DNA of 64,000 nt, taken from the NCBI RefSeq assembly GCF_000024345.1, contig NC_013729.1, positions 5,270,001 to 5,334,000 of the forward strand, written 5' to 3'. This document shows positions 32,779 to 40,594 of this stretch, piece by piece. The translations under genes and the position numbers were made by a program. A model generated the notes under the pieces. It worked only from the letters and a program-made list of their open reading frames with translations. It searched no databases and was not told the DNA's origin. The DNA is from Kribbella flavida DSM 17836. Its GTDB lineage: Bacteria; Actinomycetota; Actinomycetes; Propionibacteriales; Kribbellaceae. How positions within the stretch are numbered: position 1 is the stretch's first letter; the number at the start of each line of letters is the position of its first letter.

Positions 32779-33881
32779 AGCTGACCGGAGTCGAGCTCCG
32801 CCGGATCCAGATGCCACTGGTGTCGCCGTTCCGGACGTCGTTCGGGACCGAGACCAGCCGGGACGCGCTGCTGGTCCGCGTCGTCACCGCCGACGCGGAG
32901 GGCTGGGGCGAGTGCGTGGCGATGGCCGACCCGCTCTACTCCTCGGAGTACGTGGACGCCGCGGCCGACGTGCTGCGGCGGTTCCTGATCCCCACGCTGG
33001 CCGGCCTCGACCGGTTGGACGCGGCGGCGGTCGGTCCGGCGCTGGCGAAGTTCTCCGGCCACCGGATGGCGAAGGCCGCGCTGGAGACCGGCGTCCTGGA
33101 CGCGGAGCTCCGCGCGCAGGGACGGCCGCTCGCCCGCGAGCTCGGGGCGGTGCACGACCGGGTCCCGTGCGGGGTGTCGGTCGGGATCATGGCGTCGGTC
33201 GGCGAACTGCTCGACGCGGTCCAGGGCTATCTGGAGGACGGCTACGTCCGGATCAAGCTGAAGATCCAGCCCGGCTGGGACGTCGAGCCGGTCGCGGCGG
33301 TGCGGGAGCGGTTCGGCGACGACGTGCTGCTGCAGGTCGACGCCAACACGGCGTACACGGTGGGGGACGCGCGGCACCTGGCCCGGCTCGATCCGTACGA
33401 CCTGCTGCTGATCGAGCAGCCGCTGGACGAGGAGGACCTGCTCGGCCACGCGGCCCTCGCCCAGCAGCTCAAGACACCGATCTGCCTCGACGAGTCGATC
33501 ACCTCGGCGCGGGCAGCCGCGGCAGCCATCACCCTCGGGGCGTGCTCGATCGTCAACGTGAAGCCCGGGCGGGTCGGTGGCTACCTGGAGGCCCGGCGCG
33601 TCCACGACGTCTGTGTCGCGCACGGCGTACCGGTCTGGTGTGGCGGCATGCTCGAGACCGGCCTGGGCCGTGCTGCCAACGTCGCGCTGGCCGCGCTGCC
33701 GGGCTTCACGCTGCCGGGCGACACATCCGCGTCCGATCGCTACTACCGGACGGACATCACCACGCCGTTCCGGCTGGTCGACGGTCAGCTGCCCGTACCC
33801 ACCGGCCCGGGTATCGGCGTCGAGCCGCTCCAGGACGAACTCGACGCGGTGACCACCGCGACGGAGTGGATTCCTGCGTGA
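32775..33881 (+). CDS. N-acyl/N-succinylamino acid racemase (NSAR/OSBS subfamily of the enolase superfamily)
   Basis: 368 residues. All catalytic positions are present and, as I recall, carry the same numbers as Amycolatopsis N-acylamino acid racemase: Lys161/Lys163 (KLK), Asp189, Glu214, Asp239 (metal) and Lys263 (NVKPGRVGG). The C-terminal GGMLETGLGRA and PGDTSASDRYY segments are characteristic of the subfamily. The enzyme epimerises N-succinyl- or N-acyl-amino acids; many members also make o-succinylbenzoate for menaquinone. The context (M20 plus GNAT) favours amino acid racemisation. ATG at 32775 overlaps the GNAT stop; an upstream GTG at 32733 lies inside that gene. Last enzyme of the cluster. 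Confidence 0.94.
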   Translation: MKLTGVELRRIQMPLVSPFRTSFGTETSRDALLVRVVTADAEGWGECVAMADPLYSSEYVDAAADVLRRFLIPTLAGLDRLDAAAVGPALAKFSGHRMAKAALETGVLDAELRAQGRPLARELGAVHDRVPCGVSVGIMASVGELLDAVQGYLEDGYVRIKLKIQPGWDVEPVAAVRERFGDDVLLQVDANTAYTVGDARHLARLDPYDLLLIEQPLDEEDLLGHAALAQQLKTPICLDESITSARAAAAAITLGACSIVNVKPGRVGGYLEARRVHDVCVAHGVPVWCGGMLETGLGRAANVALAALPGFTLPGDTSASDRYYRTDITTPFRLVDGQLPVPTGPGIGVEPLQDELDAVTTATEWIPA

Positions 33882-33979
33882 GCCGTTGGTCGTGCCGACG
33901 AAGCGAGCGCGTGATCTTGTCGGCGGCAACGAACTAGGCTGGAGGCCTGGCTTCCAGCTTCGGGAAGGTGCTGCTTTCC

Positions 33980-35635
33980 GTGACGAATCGACCGCGCGCC
34001 AGCCTCGGACGGGTTCTCGACGACCTGGGCGCCACCCTGCTCGAGCTGTTGCACGGCGATCCGGACCTGCCCGTCGAGATCGGCGGCGTCGTCACGCACG
34101 ACCCCGTGGACGAGCCGCCGATGCCGCGGCACGCCCTGGTGCTCGGGGTCGGCCTGCGCGACCCGCTGGTCATCGCGGCGTTGCTGCGGGAGCTCGGCGC
34201 TCAGCAAGCCGCCGGTCTGGTCGTCCGGGTGCCGCTGCTGTCCCACGAGGCTGTCACCAGCGCCGTGGCCGACTCCGGGGTCGCGCTGCTCGGGCTGACC
34301 CGCGGCGCGTCCTGGGACCAGCTCGGCGTGCTGCTTCGCTCGTTGCTGGCCGACGGGGACGTGGGCGTGGCCGGAGCCGACACGCTGGGCGGCATGCCGG
34401 CCGGTGACCTCTTCGCGCTGGCGAACGCGGCCGCCGCCCTGCTCGACGCGCCGGTCACCATCGAGGACCGCAGCTCGCGCGTGCTGGCCTTCTCCGGACG
34501 GCAGGACGAAGCCGACACCGCCCGGGTGGAGACGATCCTCGGTCGGCAGGTGCCGCAACGGTTCTCGCGGATCCTGGCCGAGCAGGGCATCTTCCGCGAG
34601 CTCTACCGCACGGATCGCCCGGTGTACGTTCCGCCGCTGCCGGCCACCGAGAACGAGTTCACCATTCCCCGGATGGCCGTCGCGGTCCGGGCCGGCGACG
34701 AGATTCTCGGCTCGATCTGGGCCGCGGTGCACGGTCCGCTCAGCGAGGAACGGTCCCAGGCGTTGCGCGACGCGGCCAAGCTGGTGGCGATGCACATGCT
34801 GCGCATCCGGGCCGGCGCGGACGTCGAACGCCGGCTCCGGGCGGACCTGGTCAGCACGGCCCTCGAAGGCGGAGCCGGCGCTCGGGAAGCCCTGAACCGG
34901 TTGGGCCTGGCCGACCAGCCGGTCGCCGTACTGGCGCTGGGGATCTCGGAGCTGGCGGCGGGAACCGACTTCGGGGACGCCGGTCTGGTCACCGAGCGGC
35001 AACGCCTCGCGGACGCGTTCGCGATGCACCTCGGCGCGGTGCACCCGCGGTCGGCGGCCGCGCTGGTCGGCGACGTGGCGTACGGGTTGATTCCGGTGCA
35101 CCGCGACCGCACGGACGGCGAAGCGCGGGCCGTCCGGCTCGGCACCGACTTCCTCGACCGGATCGGCGACCGGGTGACCGCGCAGATCGGCGTCGGCCCG
35201 GTGGTCCAGGACGCGTTCCGGCTGCCGCATGCCCGCGAGGGCGCCGACCGCGCGCTCCGGGTCCTCCGGGCCGGTCGCGGTACGCAACGGGTCGCCCGGA
35301 TGACCGACGTCCACGTGGAAGCCCTGGTGCTGGAGCTCCGCGACCTCGTCGCCGCCCGGGGCGACCAGCCGACCGGCCCGGTTGCCCGCCTGTTCGCGTA
35401 CGACGCCCAGCACAACACCAATCTGGTGGAAACCCTGCGCGCCTGGCTGGACGCGTTCGGCGACGTGATCGCGGCGGCCGCGTCCCTCTACGTGCACCCC
35501 AACACCTTCCGCTACCGGCTCCGCCGCCTCGCCGAGGTCGGCGAGCTCGACCTCGACGACCCCGAAGCCAGGTTCGCCGCCATGCTGCAACTCCGCGTCG
35601 TCGCCCCGCCTCCGCCCCCGACGAGCGCTAGCTGA
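33980..35635 (+). CDS. PucR-family transcriptional regulator
   Basis: About 551 residues. The N-terminal 120 residues are a PucR ligand-type domain. A GAF-like/CdaR region follows in the middle (IEDRSSRVLAFSG, RMAVAVRAGDEILGSIW). The C-terminal HTH_30 domain is at about 490-540 (TLRAWLDAFGD, then LYVHPNTFRYRLRRLAEV). Such regulators respond to purines, amino acids or related nitrogen compounds. It lies 98 bases after the racemase gene on the same strand, so it probably controls the cluster. The GTG at 33980 has GGGAAGG 11 bases upstream; a GTG at 33968 is also in frame. It faces the DUF3592-like gene with only 45 bases between and no hairpin. Confidence 0.88.
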   Translation: MTNRPRASLGRVLDDLGATLLELLHGDPDLPVEIGGVVTHDPVDEPPMPRHALVLGVGLRDPLVIAALLRELGAQQAAGLVVRVPLLSHEAVTSAVADSGVALLGLTRGASWDQLGVLLRSLLADGDVGVAGADTLGGMPAGDLFALANAAAALLDAPVTIEDRSSRVLAFSGRQDEADTARVETILGRQVPQRFSRILAEQGIFRELYRTDRPVYVPPLPATENEFTIPRMAVAVRAGDEILGSIWAAVHGPLSEERSQALRDAAKLVAMHMLRIRAGADVERRLRADLVSTALEGGAGAREALNRLGLADQPVAVLALGISELAAGTDFGDAGLVTERQRLADAFAMHLGAVHPRSAAALVGDVAYGLIPVHRDRTDGEARAVRLGTDFLDRIGDRVTAQIGVGPVVQDAFRLPHAREGADRALRVLRAGRGTQRVARMTDVHVEALVLELRDLVAARGDQPTGPVARLFAYDAQHNTNLVETLRAWLDAFGDVIAAAASLYVHPNTFRYRLRRLAEVGELDLDDPEARFAAMLQLRVVAPPPPPTSAS

Positions 35636-35680
35636 CAGGACATCGCCCACGACCTCCCCAACGGTCCCACCAGACACGCC

Positions 35681-36169
35681 CTAGTCGACCTGGTGCCTAC
35701 CTGCGCTCCAGTTCATCGCCTTCGGGAATGCCCTGTTCACCAGGAAGCACGCGACGAGGGCTCCGCAGGCCATGGCGATGAGCGGCGCCACCGCCGTCCA
35801 CCACCTCGCGCTGGACGGCGGTGCGTCGACCGGGCGGTTGTTGGCCGGATCCCGAGGATCGACGAGCAGACTCAGCGTCGACCCCGAGCCGATGCCGACA
35901 TTCGACGGACGCTCGGAGAGGTCGACCTCGATCACCCGGCCGTCGTCGAGTTCGACACGCACCTCGCGCGCGATCCCGAGCCGGCCCTGTTTGGTGATGT
36001 CCACAACCCGCCCCGAGACGATCTGACCGTCCTGCCGAAGCCGTTCTTCCTGCGGGCTCTGCGCCTTGATGTCCCAGGTAACCAGACCCGCGCCACACAG
36101 ACACACCAGCGCAGACAGCAAAAGCCCGATCATCAGACGCCGCGGCGACCTCACCTCGACTCGCACCAT
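35681..36169 (-). CDS. DUF3592-like two-helix membrane protein
   Basis: 162 residues. A transmembrane helix near the N-terminus (about 13-32) is followed by a soluble middle with the pattern GQIVSGRVVDI and EVRVELDDGRVIEVDLSE, then LSLLVDPRDPANNR, typical of DUF3592-type domains. A second helix lies at about 125-145. The domain probably sits outside the membrane. GGAGAGG precedes the ATG. Function unknown. Slightly less biased codon use than its neighbours, which fits an accessory gene. Confidence 0.75.
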   Translation of the reverse strand: MVRVEVRSPRRLMIGLLLSALVCLCGAGLVTWDIKAQSPQEERLRQDGQIVSGRVVDITKQGRLGIAREVRVELDDGRVIEVDLSERPSNVGIGSGSTLSLLVDPRDPANNRPVDAPPSSARWWTAVAPLIAMACGALVACFLVNRAFPKAMNWSAGRHQVD

Positions 36170-36449
36170 CCTGACCTCTCCGCCGCACCGGTACCGCGGG
36201 CCTGTCTACCACATCAACCGGACCAGACACCCTGTCTTCGAGCAGGGTGCGGCCGGTGGGCGCACCGACTACGCCGACCGCGTCGCGGACGCCGAGGCTG
36301 CCCTTCGCGCCCTGACCTGAACCACGACGACGGCGTTCACGGAGGCGGGCGTGGTTCTGCCTGCTGCCGTGGATCGAGGCGGGTCCGTCCGCCGTCCTGG
36401 GGACGCCGGCGTCGGCGGCGTCGTCGTCCTGGGGACCCCGGACCTGGCG
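36170..36449. other. gene-free stretch with a possible coding remnant
   Basis: No intact gene. On the plus strand, 36183-36320 reads as an open tail ending VADAEAALRALT with high third-position GC, without a start, which could be the C-terminal remnant of a lost gene. Two copies of CGTCCTGGGGAC lie in 36394-36437. Otherwise nothing was seen until the etfA hairpin. Confidence 0.35.
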
Positions 36450-36481
36450 GGGGCCCGGCACCTGGTGTGGTGACGGGCCCC
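36450..36481 (-). terminator. terminator of the etfB-etfA operon
   Basis: GGGGCCCG-G-CACC pairs with GGTG-A-CGGGCCCC around a 6-base loop, with one G/A mismatch. It lies 15 bases after the etfA stop. Confidence 0.7.
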
Positions 36482-36496
36482 GGTGGTGCGGGTGGA

Positions 36497-37453
36497 TCAG
36501 GACTTGCGCTTGGTGACCTCTTCGGTGGCGGCCGGCAGCACCTTGTGCAGGTCGCCGACGACGCCGAAGTCCACCAGCTCGAAGATCGGCGCTTCCTCGT
36601 CCTTGTTCACCGCGACGATGGTCTTCGAGGTCTGCATGCCGGCCCGGTGCTGGATCGCGCCGGAGATGCCCGCCGCGACGTACAGCTGCGGCGAGACGGT
36701 CTTGCCGGTCTGGCCGACCTGGTAGGCGTGCGGGTACCAGCCGGAGTCGACGGCCGCGCGGGACGCGCCGACGGCGGCACCGAGCGAGTCGGCGAAGGCC
36801 TCGACCGGACCGAAGTCACCACCGGTCCCCCGACCGCCGGACACGATGATGGCGGCCTCGGTGAGCTCCGGACGACCGGTGGCCTCCCGGGGCTTGGACT
36901 CGGTGATGCGCGCGGTCTTGGCGGCGTCGGAGATCGAGACCTCGAACTCCTCCACCTCCGGGCCGGTCTCGGCCACCTCGGGGGTCGCCGCGTTCGGCTT
37001 GACGGTGATGATCGGCGTGCCGTGGGTGACCTTGGCCTGCACGGTGTAGTTGCCGGCGAAGACCGACTGGGTGGTCACCGGGCCGTCGTCGCCGGCCTGG
37101 ACGTCGACGGCGTCGGTGATCAGGCCGGACTCCAGCTTGACCGCGAGCCGCGCGGCGATCTCCTTGCCCTCGGCGCTCGACGGGATCAGGATGACGGCCG
37201 GCTCCACCTTGGCCGCGACCTGCTGCAGCGCCTCGGCCTTCGGGGCCACCAGGTACTGGCCGAGCTCGGCGTCGGTCAGCGCGATCACCTTGGTGGCGCC
37301 GTACTGGCCGAGCGCGGGCAGCGCGTCCGTGACACCGGCACCGATGTAGACGGCGACCGGCTCACCGAGGCGGCGGGCGATGGTCAGCAGCTCCGCGGTC
37401 GTCTTGCGGACCTTGCCACCGACGTGGTCAACGAGAACGAGAACGTTCGACAT
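36497..37453 (-). CDS. etfA: electron transfer flavoprotein subunit alpha
   Basis: 318 residues, full length. The C-terminal FAD-binding domain shows SGGRGTGG, GQTGKTVSPQLYVA, GISGAIQHRAGM and the closing NKDEEAPIFELVDFGVVGD. With EtfB it accepts electrons from acyl-CoA dehydrogenases and passes them to the respiratory chain. It follows etfB by 15 bases. Position matches Rv3028c (fixB) in the M. tuberculosis order, from memory. Cytosolic. Confidence 0.96.
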   Translation of the reverse strand: MSNVLVLVDHVGGKVRKTTAELLTIARRLGEPVAVYIGAGVTDALPALGQYGATKVIALTDAELGQYLVAPKAEALQQVAAKVEPAVILIPSSAEGKEIAARLAVKLESGLITDAVDVQAGDDGPVTTQSVFAGNYTVQAKVTHGTPIITVKPNAATPEVAETGPEVEEFEVSISDAAKTARITESKPREATGRPELTEAAIIVSGGRGTGGDFGPVEAFADSLGAAVGASRAAVDSGWYPHAYQVGQTGKTVSPQLYVAAGISGAIQHRAGMQTSKTIVAVNKDEEAPIFELVDFGVVGDLHKVLPAATEEVTKRKS

Positions 37454-37468
37454 GAACTGAATCGCCCC

Positions 37469-38251
37469 TCAGAGGAACTTGCTGGTGGACAGGAACTCGA
37501 CGAGCTGGGTAGCGCCGCTACCGTCCTCGTCGGTGACGATCGTGCCGGCCGAACGCGGCGGGCGGGCGGTCACCTCGGTGACCTCGGTCCAGGCCGCGGC
37601 GGTGCCGACCTGGTCCGGCGAGATCTCCAGGTCGGCCAGTGACCAGGTCTCGACCGGCTTCTTCTTCGCGGCCATGATGCCCTTGAACGACGGGTAGCGC
37701 GGCTCGTTGGCCTGGTCGCTGACGCTCAGCACCAGCGGCAGCTTGCCCTCGATCGTGTCGCTGGCGGCGTCGCCGTCGCGGCGGATCCGGACGGTGTCGC
37801 CGTCCACGCTCACCTCGGAGCCGAGGGTGACGGCGGGCAGACCGAGCCGCTCGGAGACCATCGCCGGCACGACACCCATGGTGCCGTCGGTCGAGCCCAT
37901 GCCGAACACGACCAGGTCGGCCTCCAGCTTGGCCAGCGCCTTGGCCAGGATCAGCGAGGTGCCGACCGCGTCGGAGCCGTGGATGGCGTCGTCGAGCACG
38001 TGGACGCCGGCGTCGGCGCCCATCTGCAGACCCTTCTTCACGGCGTCGGCGGCCTGCTCGGGGCCGACCGTGAGCACGGTCACCTCGGCGTCGCCGTTCT
38101 CCTTGACGGTCAGCGCGGCCTCGACGGCGTACTCGTCCAGCTCGGACAGCAGCCCGTCGACCCCGGCGCGGTCCACCGTGTTGTCCTCGGAGCGGAAGCG
38201 GCGGTCCGCGGTGGCATCCGGCACGAACTTCGCGCAGACGACGATCTTCAT
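37469..38251 (-). CDS. etfB: electron transfer flavoprotein subunit beta
   Basis: 260 residues. It opens KIVVCAKFVPD, has the nucleotide-binding GSTDGTMGVVPAMVSERLG region and the conserved ANEPRYPSFKGIMAAKKKP segment used to recognise partner dehydrogenases. AGAAGGGG lies upstream of the ATG. Divergent from the leaderless methyltransferase gene at 38395, so 38252-38394 holds promoters for both directions. Confidence 0.96.
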   Translation of the reverse strand: MKIVVCAKFVPDATADRRFRSEDNTVDRAGVDGLLSELDEYAVEAALTVKENGDAEVTVLTVGPEQAADAVKKGLQMGADAGVHVLDDAIHGSDAVGTSLILAKALAKLEADLVVFGMGSTDGTMGVVPAMVSERLGLPAVTLGSEVSVDGDTVRIRRDGDAASDTIEGKLPLVLSVSDQANEPRYPSFKGIMAAKKKPVETWSLADLEISPDQVGTAAAWTEVTEVTARPPRSAGTIVTDEDGSGATQLVEFLSTSKFL

Positions 38252-38382
38252 AGCGTGTGGGACCCCTTCTGGTTAACGGTCACTCCCAGCGTGCCACGGA
38301 TGTTACTCGCGAGAAACATAAGCTGCGTGCGAGTCCCATCACAGTCCGGCCCGCGACCCGGCGGGCCGGGACGGGACACCCC

Positions 38383-38388
38383 TAGTCT
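38383..38388 (+). promoter_or_regulatory. leaderless -10 element for the Rv3030-like methyltransferase
   Basis: TAGTCT, then GACGGG, then GTG at 38395. The same hexamer and spacing, and nearly the same spacer, as before the tmsA-like gene at 2726. Confidence 0.55.
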
Positions 38389-38394
38389 GACGGG

Positions 38395-39132
38395 GTGACC
38401 GAGACGTTACCGCTTACCGGCGAACGGACTGCCCCGGGGATCTGGCACGAGAACTACTGGTTCGCGCGCCACGAGGCCGCCTACCGCTGGATCGCGGACA
38501 CCCTGAGCCCGAACGGCCGTGTCCTCGACGCCGGCTGCGGCGAGGGCTACGGCGCGGAACTGCTCCGGCAAGCCGGCGCGGCCCCGGTGTTCGGTCTCGA
38601 CTACGAAGGTACGACGCTTCGGCACGTCGCCAAGGCTTATCCACAGATCGGTCCGGTGCAGGGCAATCTCGTCCAGACCGGGTTCGCGGGCGCGAGCTTC
38701 GACCTGGTCACCTCCCTGCAGACCATCGAACATCTGTGGGAGCAGCCACGGTTCGTGGCGGAGTGCGCGCGGATCCTCGCCCCGGGCGGCACGCTCGTCC
38801 TGACCACCCCGAACACACTGACCTTCCCGGCCGGCAACTGGTACCACACCAAGGAGCTGACAGCCGCCGAGCTGGTCGACCTGGTCCGGGCCCACTTCGA
38901 GGTGGTCGACGTGCTCGGTCTCTGGCACGGCCCGCGGCTGTCGGCCTGGGAGGACGTCAACGGTTCCTGCGTCACTGCGCAACTGGCCGACGACCATCAG
39001 CACTGGCGCGCCGATCTGCAGGCGCTGGTGACGGGCACGTCGTACCGGGACTTCGAGATCCGGGCGGGCGCGATGGACGACAGCCTCGACCTCTTCGTGG
39101 TCGCCCGGAAGCCGGCCGACGACCCAGCGTGA
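38395..39132 (+). CDS. class I SAM methyltransferase (Rv3030-like)
   Basis: 245 residues. Motif I VLDAGCGEGYGAELL lies at about 40-54, the acidic FGLDYEG strand follows, and LVTSLQTIEHLWEQP and GGTLVLTTPNTLTF are the later motifs. In mycobacteria the homologue beside etfB acts in making methylglucose lipopolysaccharides, which makes a sugar or polysaccharide substrate plausible here; this is inference. GTG start with no Shine-Dalgarno, consistent with a leaderless message. A short AGGGG/CCCCT hairpin lies at 39162-39178 after the stop. Confidence 0.88.
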   Translation: MTETLPLTGERTAPGIWHENYWFARHEAAYRWIADTLSPNGRVLDAGCGEGYGAELLRQAGAAPVFGLDYEGTTLRHVAKAYPQIGPVQGNLVQTGFAGASFDLVTSLQTIEHLWEQPRFVAECARILAPGGTLVLTTPNTLTFPAGNWYHTKELTAAELVDLVRAHFEVVDVLGLWHGPRLSAWEDVNGSCVTAQLADDHQHWRADLQALVTGTSYRDFEIRAGAMDDSLDLFVVARKPADDPA

Positions 39133-39279
39133 CCGCCCGGCGGTCGAACATCACGATCCACAGGGGATCGAGGCCCCTCACAACTTCAGATCTTCCCGGT
39201 GCATCTTTCCCTGTGACACAGTCTTGCTTCGCGCGTCGCCGCACGGCCTCGCCGAGATCCCGTGGGGGGAACTGATCAC

Positions 39280-40545
39280 ATGAAGAAACTCCTGCTCGCC
39301 GGCGGCGCCGTGGTCGCCGCCGTCGCGACGACGTTCGCGGCGGTGCTGACCGGCGGTCCGGCCGCCGGCTCGCCGATCGTGCACACGGTCGTCGTGTCAC
39401 CGAACCCGTCCGACCTCACCCCCCGGGTGCAGGACGGCGCGGTCTACAAGATGCTGCAGCTCGGCGGGATCATGTTCGCCGGCGGCCAGTTCAGCAGCGT
39501 CAAGCCGTACAACAACTCGGCCACCGTCGCCCGGAACCGGCTGTTCGGCTTCAACCCGGTGACCGGCGGCCTGACCGGCTTCAAGGCCACCTTCAACTCC
39601 GAGGTCTGGGCGCTGGCCACCGACGGCAGGTCGCTGTGGGTCGGCGGGTACTTCACCACCGTCAACGGCGTGGCCCGGACCGGCGTGGTCAAGCTCGACC
39701 CGTACACCGGCGCCGTCGACCAGGCCTTCAACGCCCGGCTGACCGGGTCGGTCACCGACCTGGCGATCGTCAAGGGCCGACTCATCATGGGCGGCTCGTT
39801 CGGCAAGAAGCTGGCCGCGGTCAACCCGGCCACCGGTGGCGACACCGGCTACATCAATCTCGCCATCACCGGACGGCCGGCCAGCGAGGTCGCCGGCCCG
39901 ACGAAGATCTTCCGGTTCGCCGCCAACCCGGCCGGCACCCGGCTGGCCGTGGTCGGCACGTTCACCGCGATCGGCGGTCAGGCCCGGCAGCGCGCCGCCC
40001 TGATCAATCTCGGCACCAGCTCGGCGACCGTCAGCGGCTGGTACTCCCCGCTGTTCGACAAGACCTGCAACAGCGCCCACCCGACCTGGACCCGGGACGT
40101 CGACTTCTCTCCCGACGGCACGTTCTTCGTCATCGTCACCACCGGCGGCGCCTTCCCGAACGACCGGACCCGGCTCTGCGACAGCGCCTCGCGCTGGAAT
40201 GCCACCGACGTGCGGACGACGTACCCGGTCTGGGCGAACTACACCGGCGGCGACACGCTGCTGTCGGTCCAGGTCACCCGCGCGGCGGTGTACGTCCAGG
40301 GGCACCAGCGCTGGATGAACAACCCGGGCGGCGCGGACTTCGCCGGTCCCGGCGCGGTCTCCCGGCCCGGCATCGCGTCGCTCAACCCGACCCACGGCCT
40401 GGCGTACTCGTGGAACCCGACCAAGGACCGCGGCATCGGTGGCTACGACCTGCTGATCACCTCCGCCGGTCTGTGGGTCGGCTCCGACACCACCCGGATC
40501 GGCGGCGAGGTGCACGAGCGGCTCGCGTTCCTGCCGCTGCCCTGA
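39280..40545 (+). CDS. secreted delta-60-type beta-propeller protein (Rv3035-like)
   Basis: 421 residues. A Sec signal peptide (KKLLLAGGAVVAAVATTFAAV) ends near residue 30. The rest is built of repeated strands of the delta-60 type: MFAGGQFSSV, LWVGGYFTTVNGV, LIMGGSFGKK, AVVGTFTAIGG and LWVGSDTTRIGG. It has no catalytic motif and probably binds a surface or lipid partner. The ATG at 39280 follows GGGGGGAAC. It converges on the Ala/Lys-rich membrane protein gene, separated by a perfect hairpin. Confidence 0.87.
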   Translation: MKKLLLAGGAVVAAVATTFAAVLTGGPAAGSPIVHTVVVSPNPSDLTPRVQDGAVYKMLQLGGIMFAGGQFSSVKPYNNSATVARNRLFGFNPVTGGLTGFKATFNSEVWALATDGRSLWVGGYFTTVNGVARTGVVKLDPYTGAVDQAFNARLTGSVTDLAIVKGRLIMGGSFGKKLAAVNPATGGDTGYINLAITGRPASEVAGPTKIFRFAANPAGTRLAVVGTFTAIGGQARQRAALINLGTSSATVSGWYSPLFDKTCNSAHPTWTRDVDFSPDGTFFVIVTTGGAFPNDRTRLCDSASRWNATDVRTTYPVWANYTGGDTLLSVQVTRAAVYVQGHQRWMNNPGGADFAGPGAVSRPGIASLNPTHGLAYSWNPTKDRGIGGYDLLITSAGLWVGSDTTRIGGEVHERLAFLPLP

Positions 40546-40553
40546 TCTGAGCA

Positions 40554-40581
40554 GGTGGCGGTTCCGGACGGAACCGCCACC
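40554..40581. terminator. bidirectional terminator
   Basis: Perfect inverted repeat GGTGGCGGTTCCG / CGGAACCGCCACC between converging stops at 40545 and 40595. The outermost GAGC/GCTC bases can extend it. Confidence 0.85.
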
Positions 40582-40594
40582 TCGGCTCACCCGG

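Noticed and set aside
32775..33881. menC for menaquinone synthesis
   Set aside because: The subfamily does include such enzymes, but no other men gene is near and the neighbours are those of the N-succinylamino acid racemase pathway. Not fully excluded.
39131..39279. Possible c-di-AMP (ydaO-type) riboswitch before the secreted propeller gene, because of GGGGGGAAC near the ATG
   Set aside because: The conserved riboswitch core could not be traced; the G-run is better read as a ribosome binding site. The same G-run occurs before 61277.
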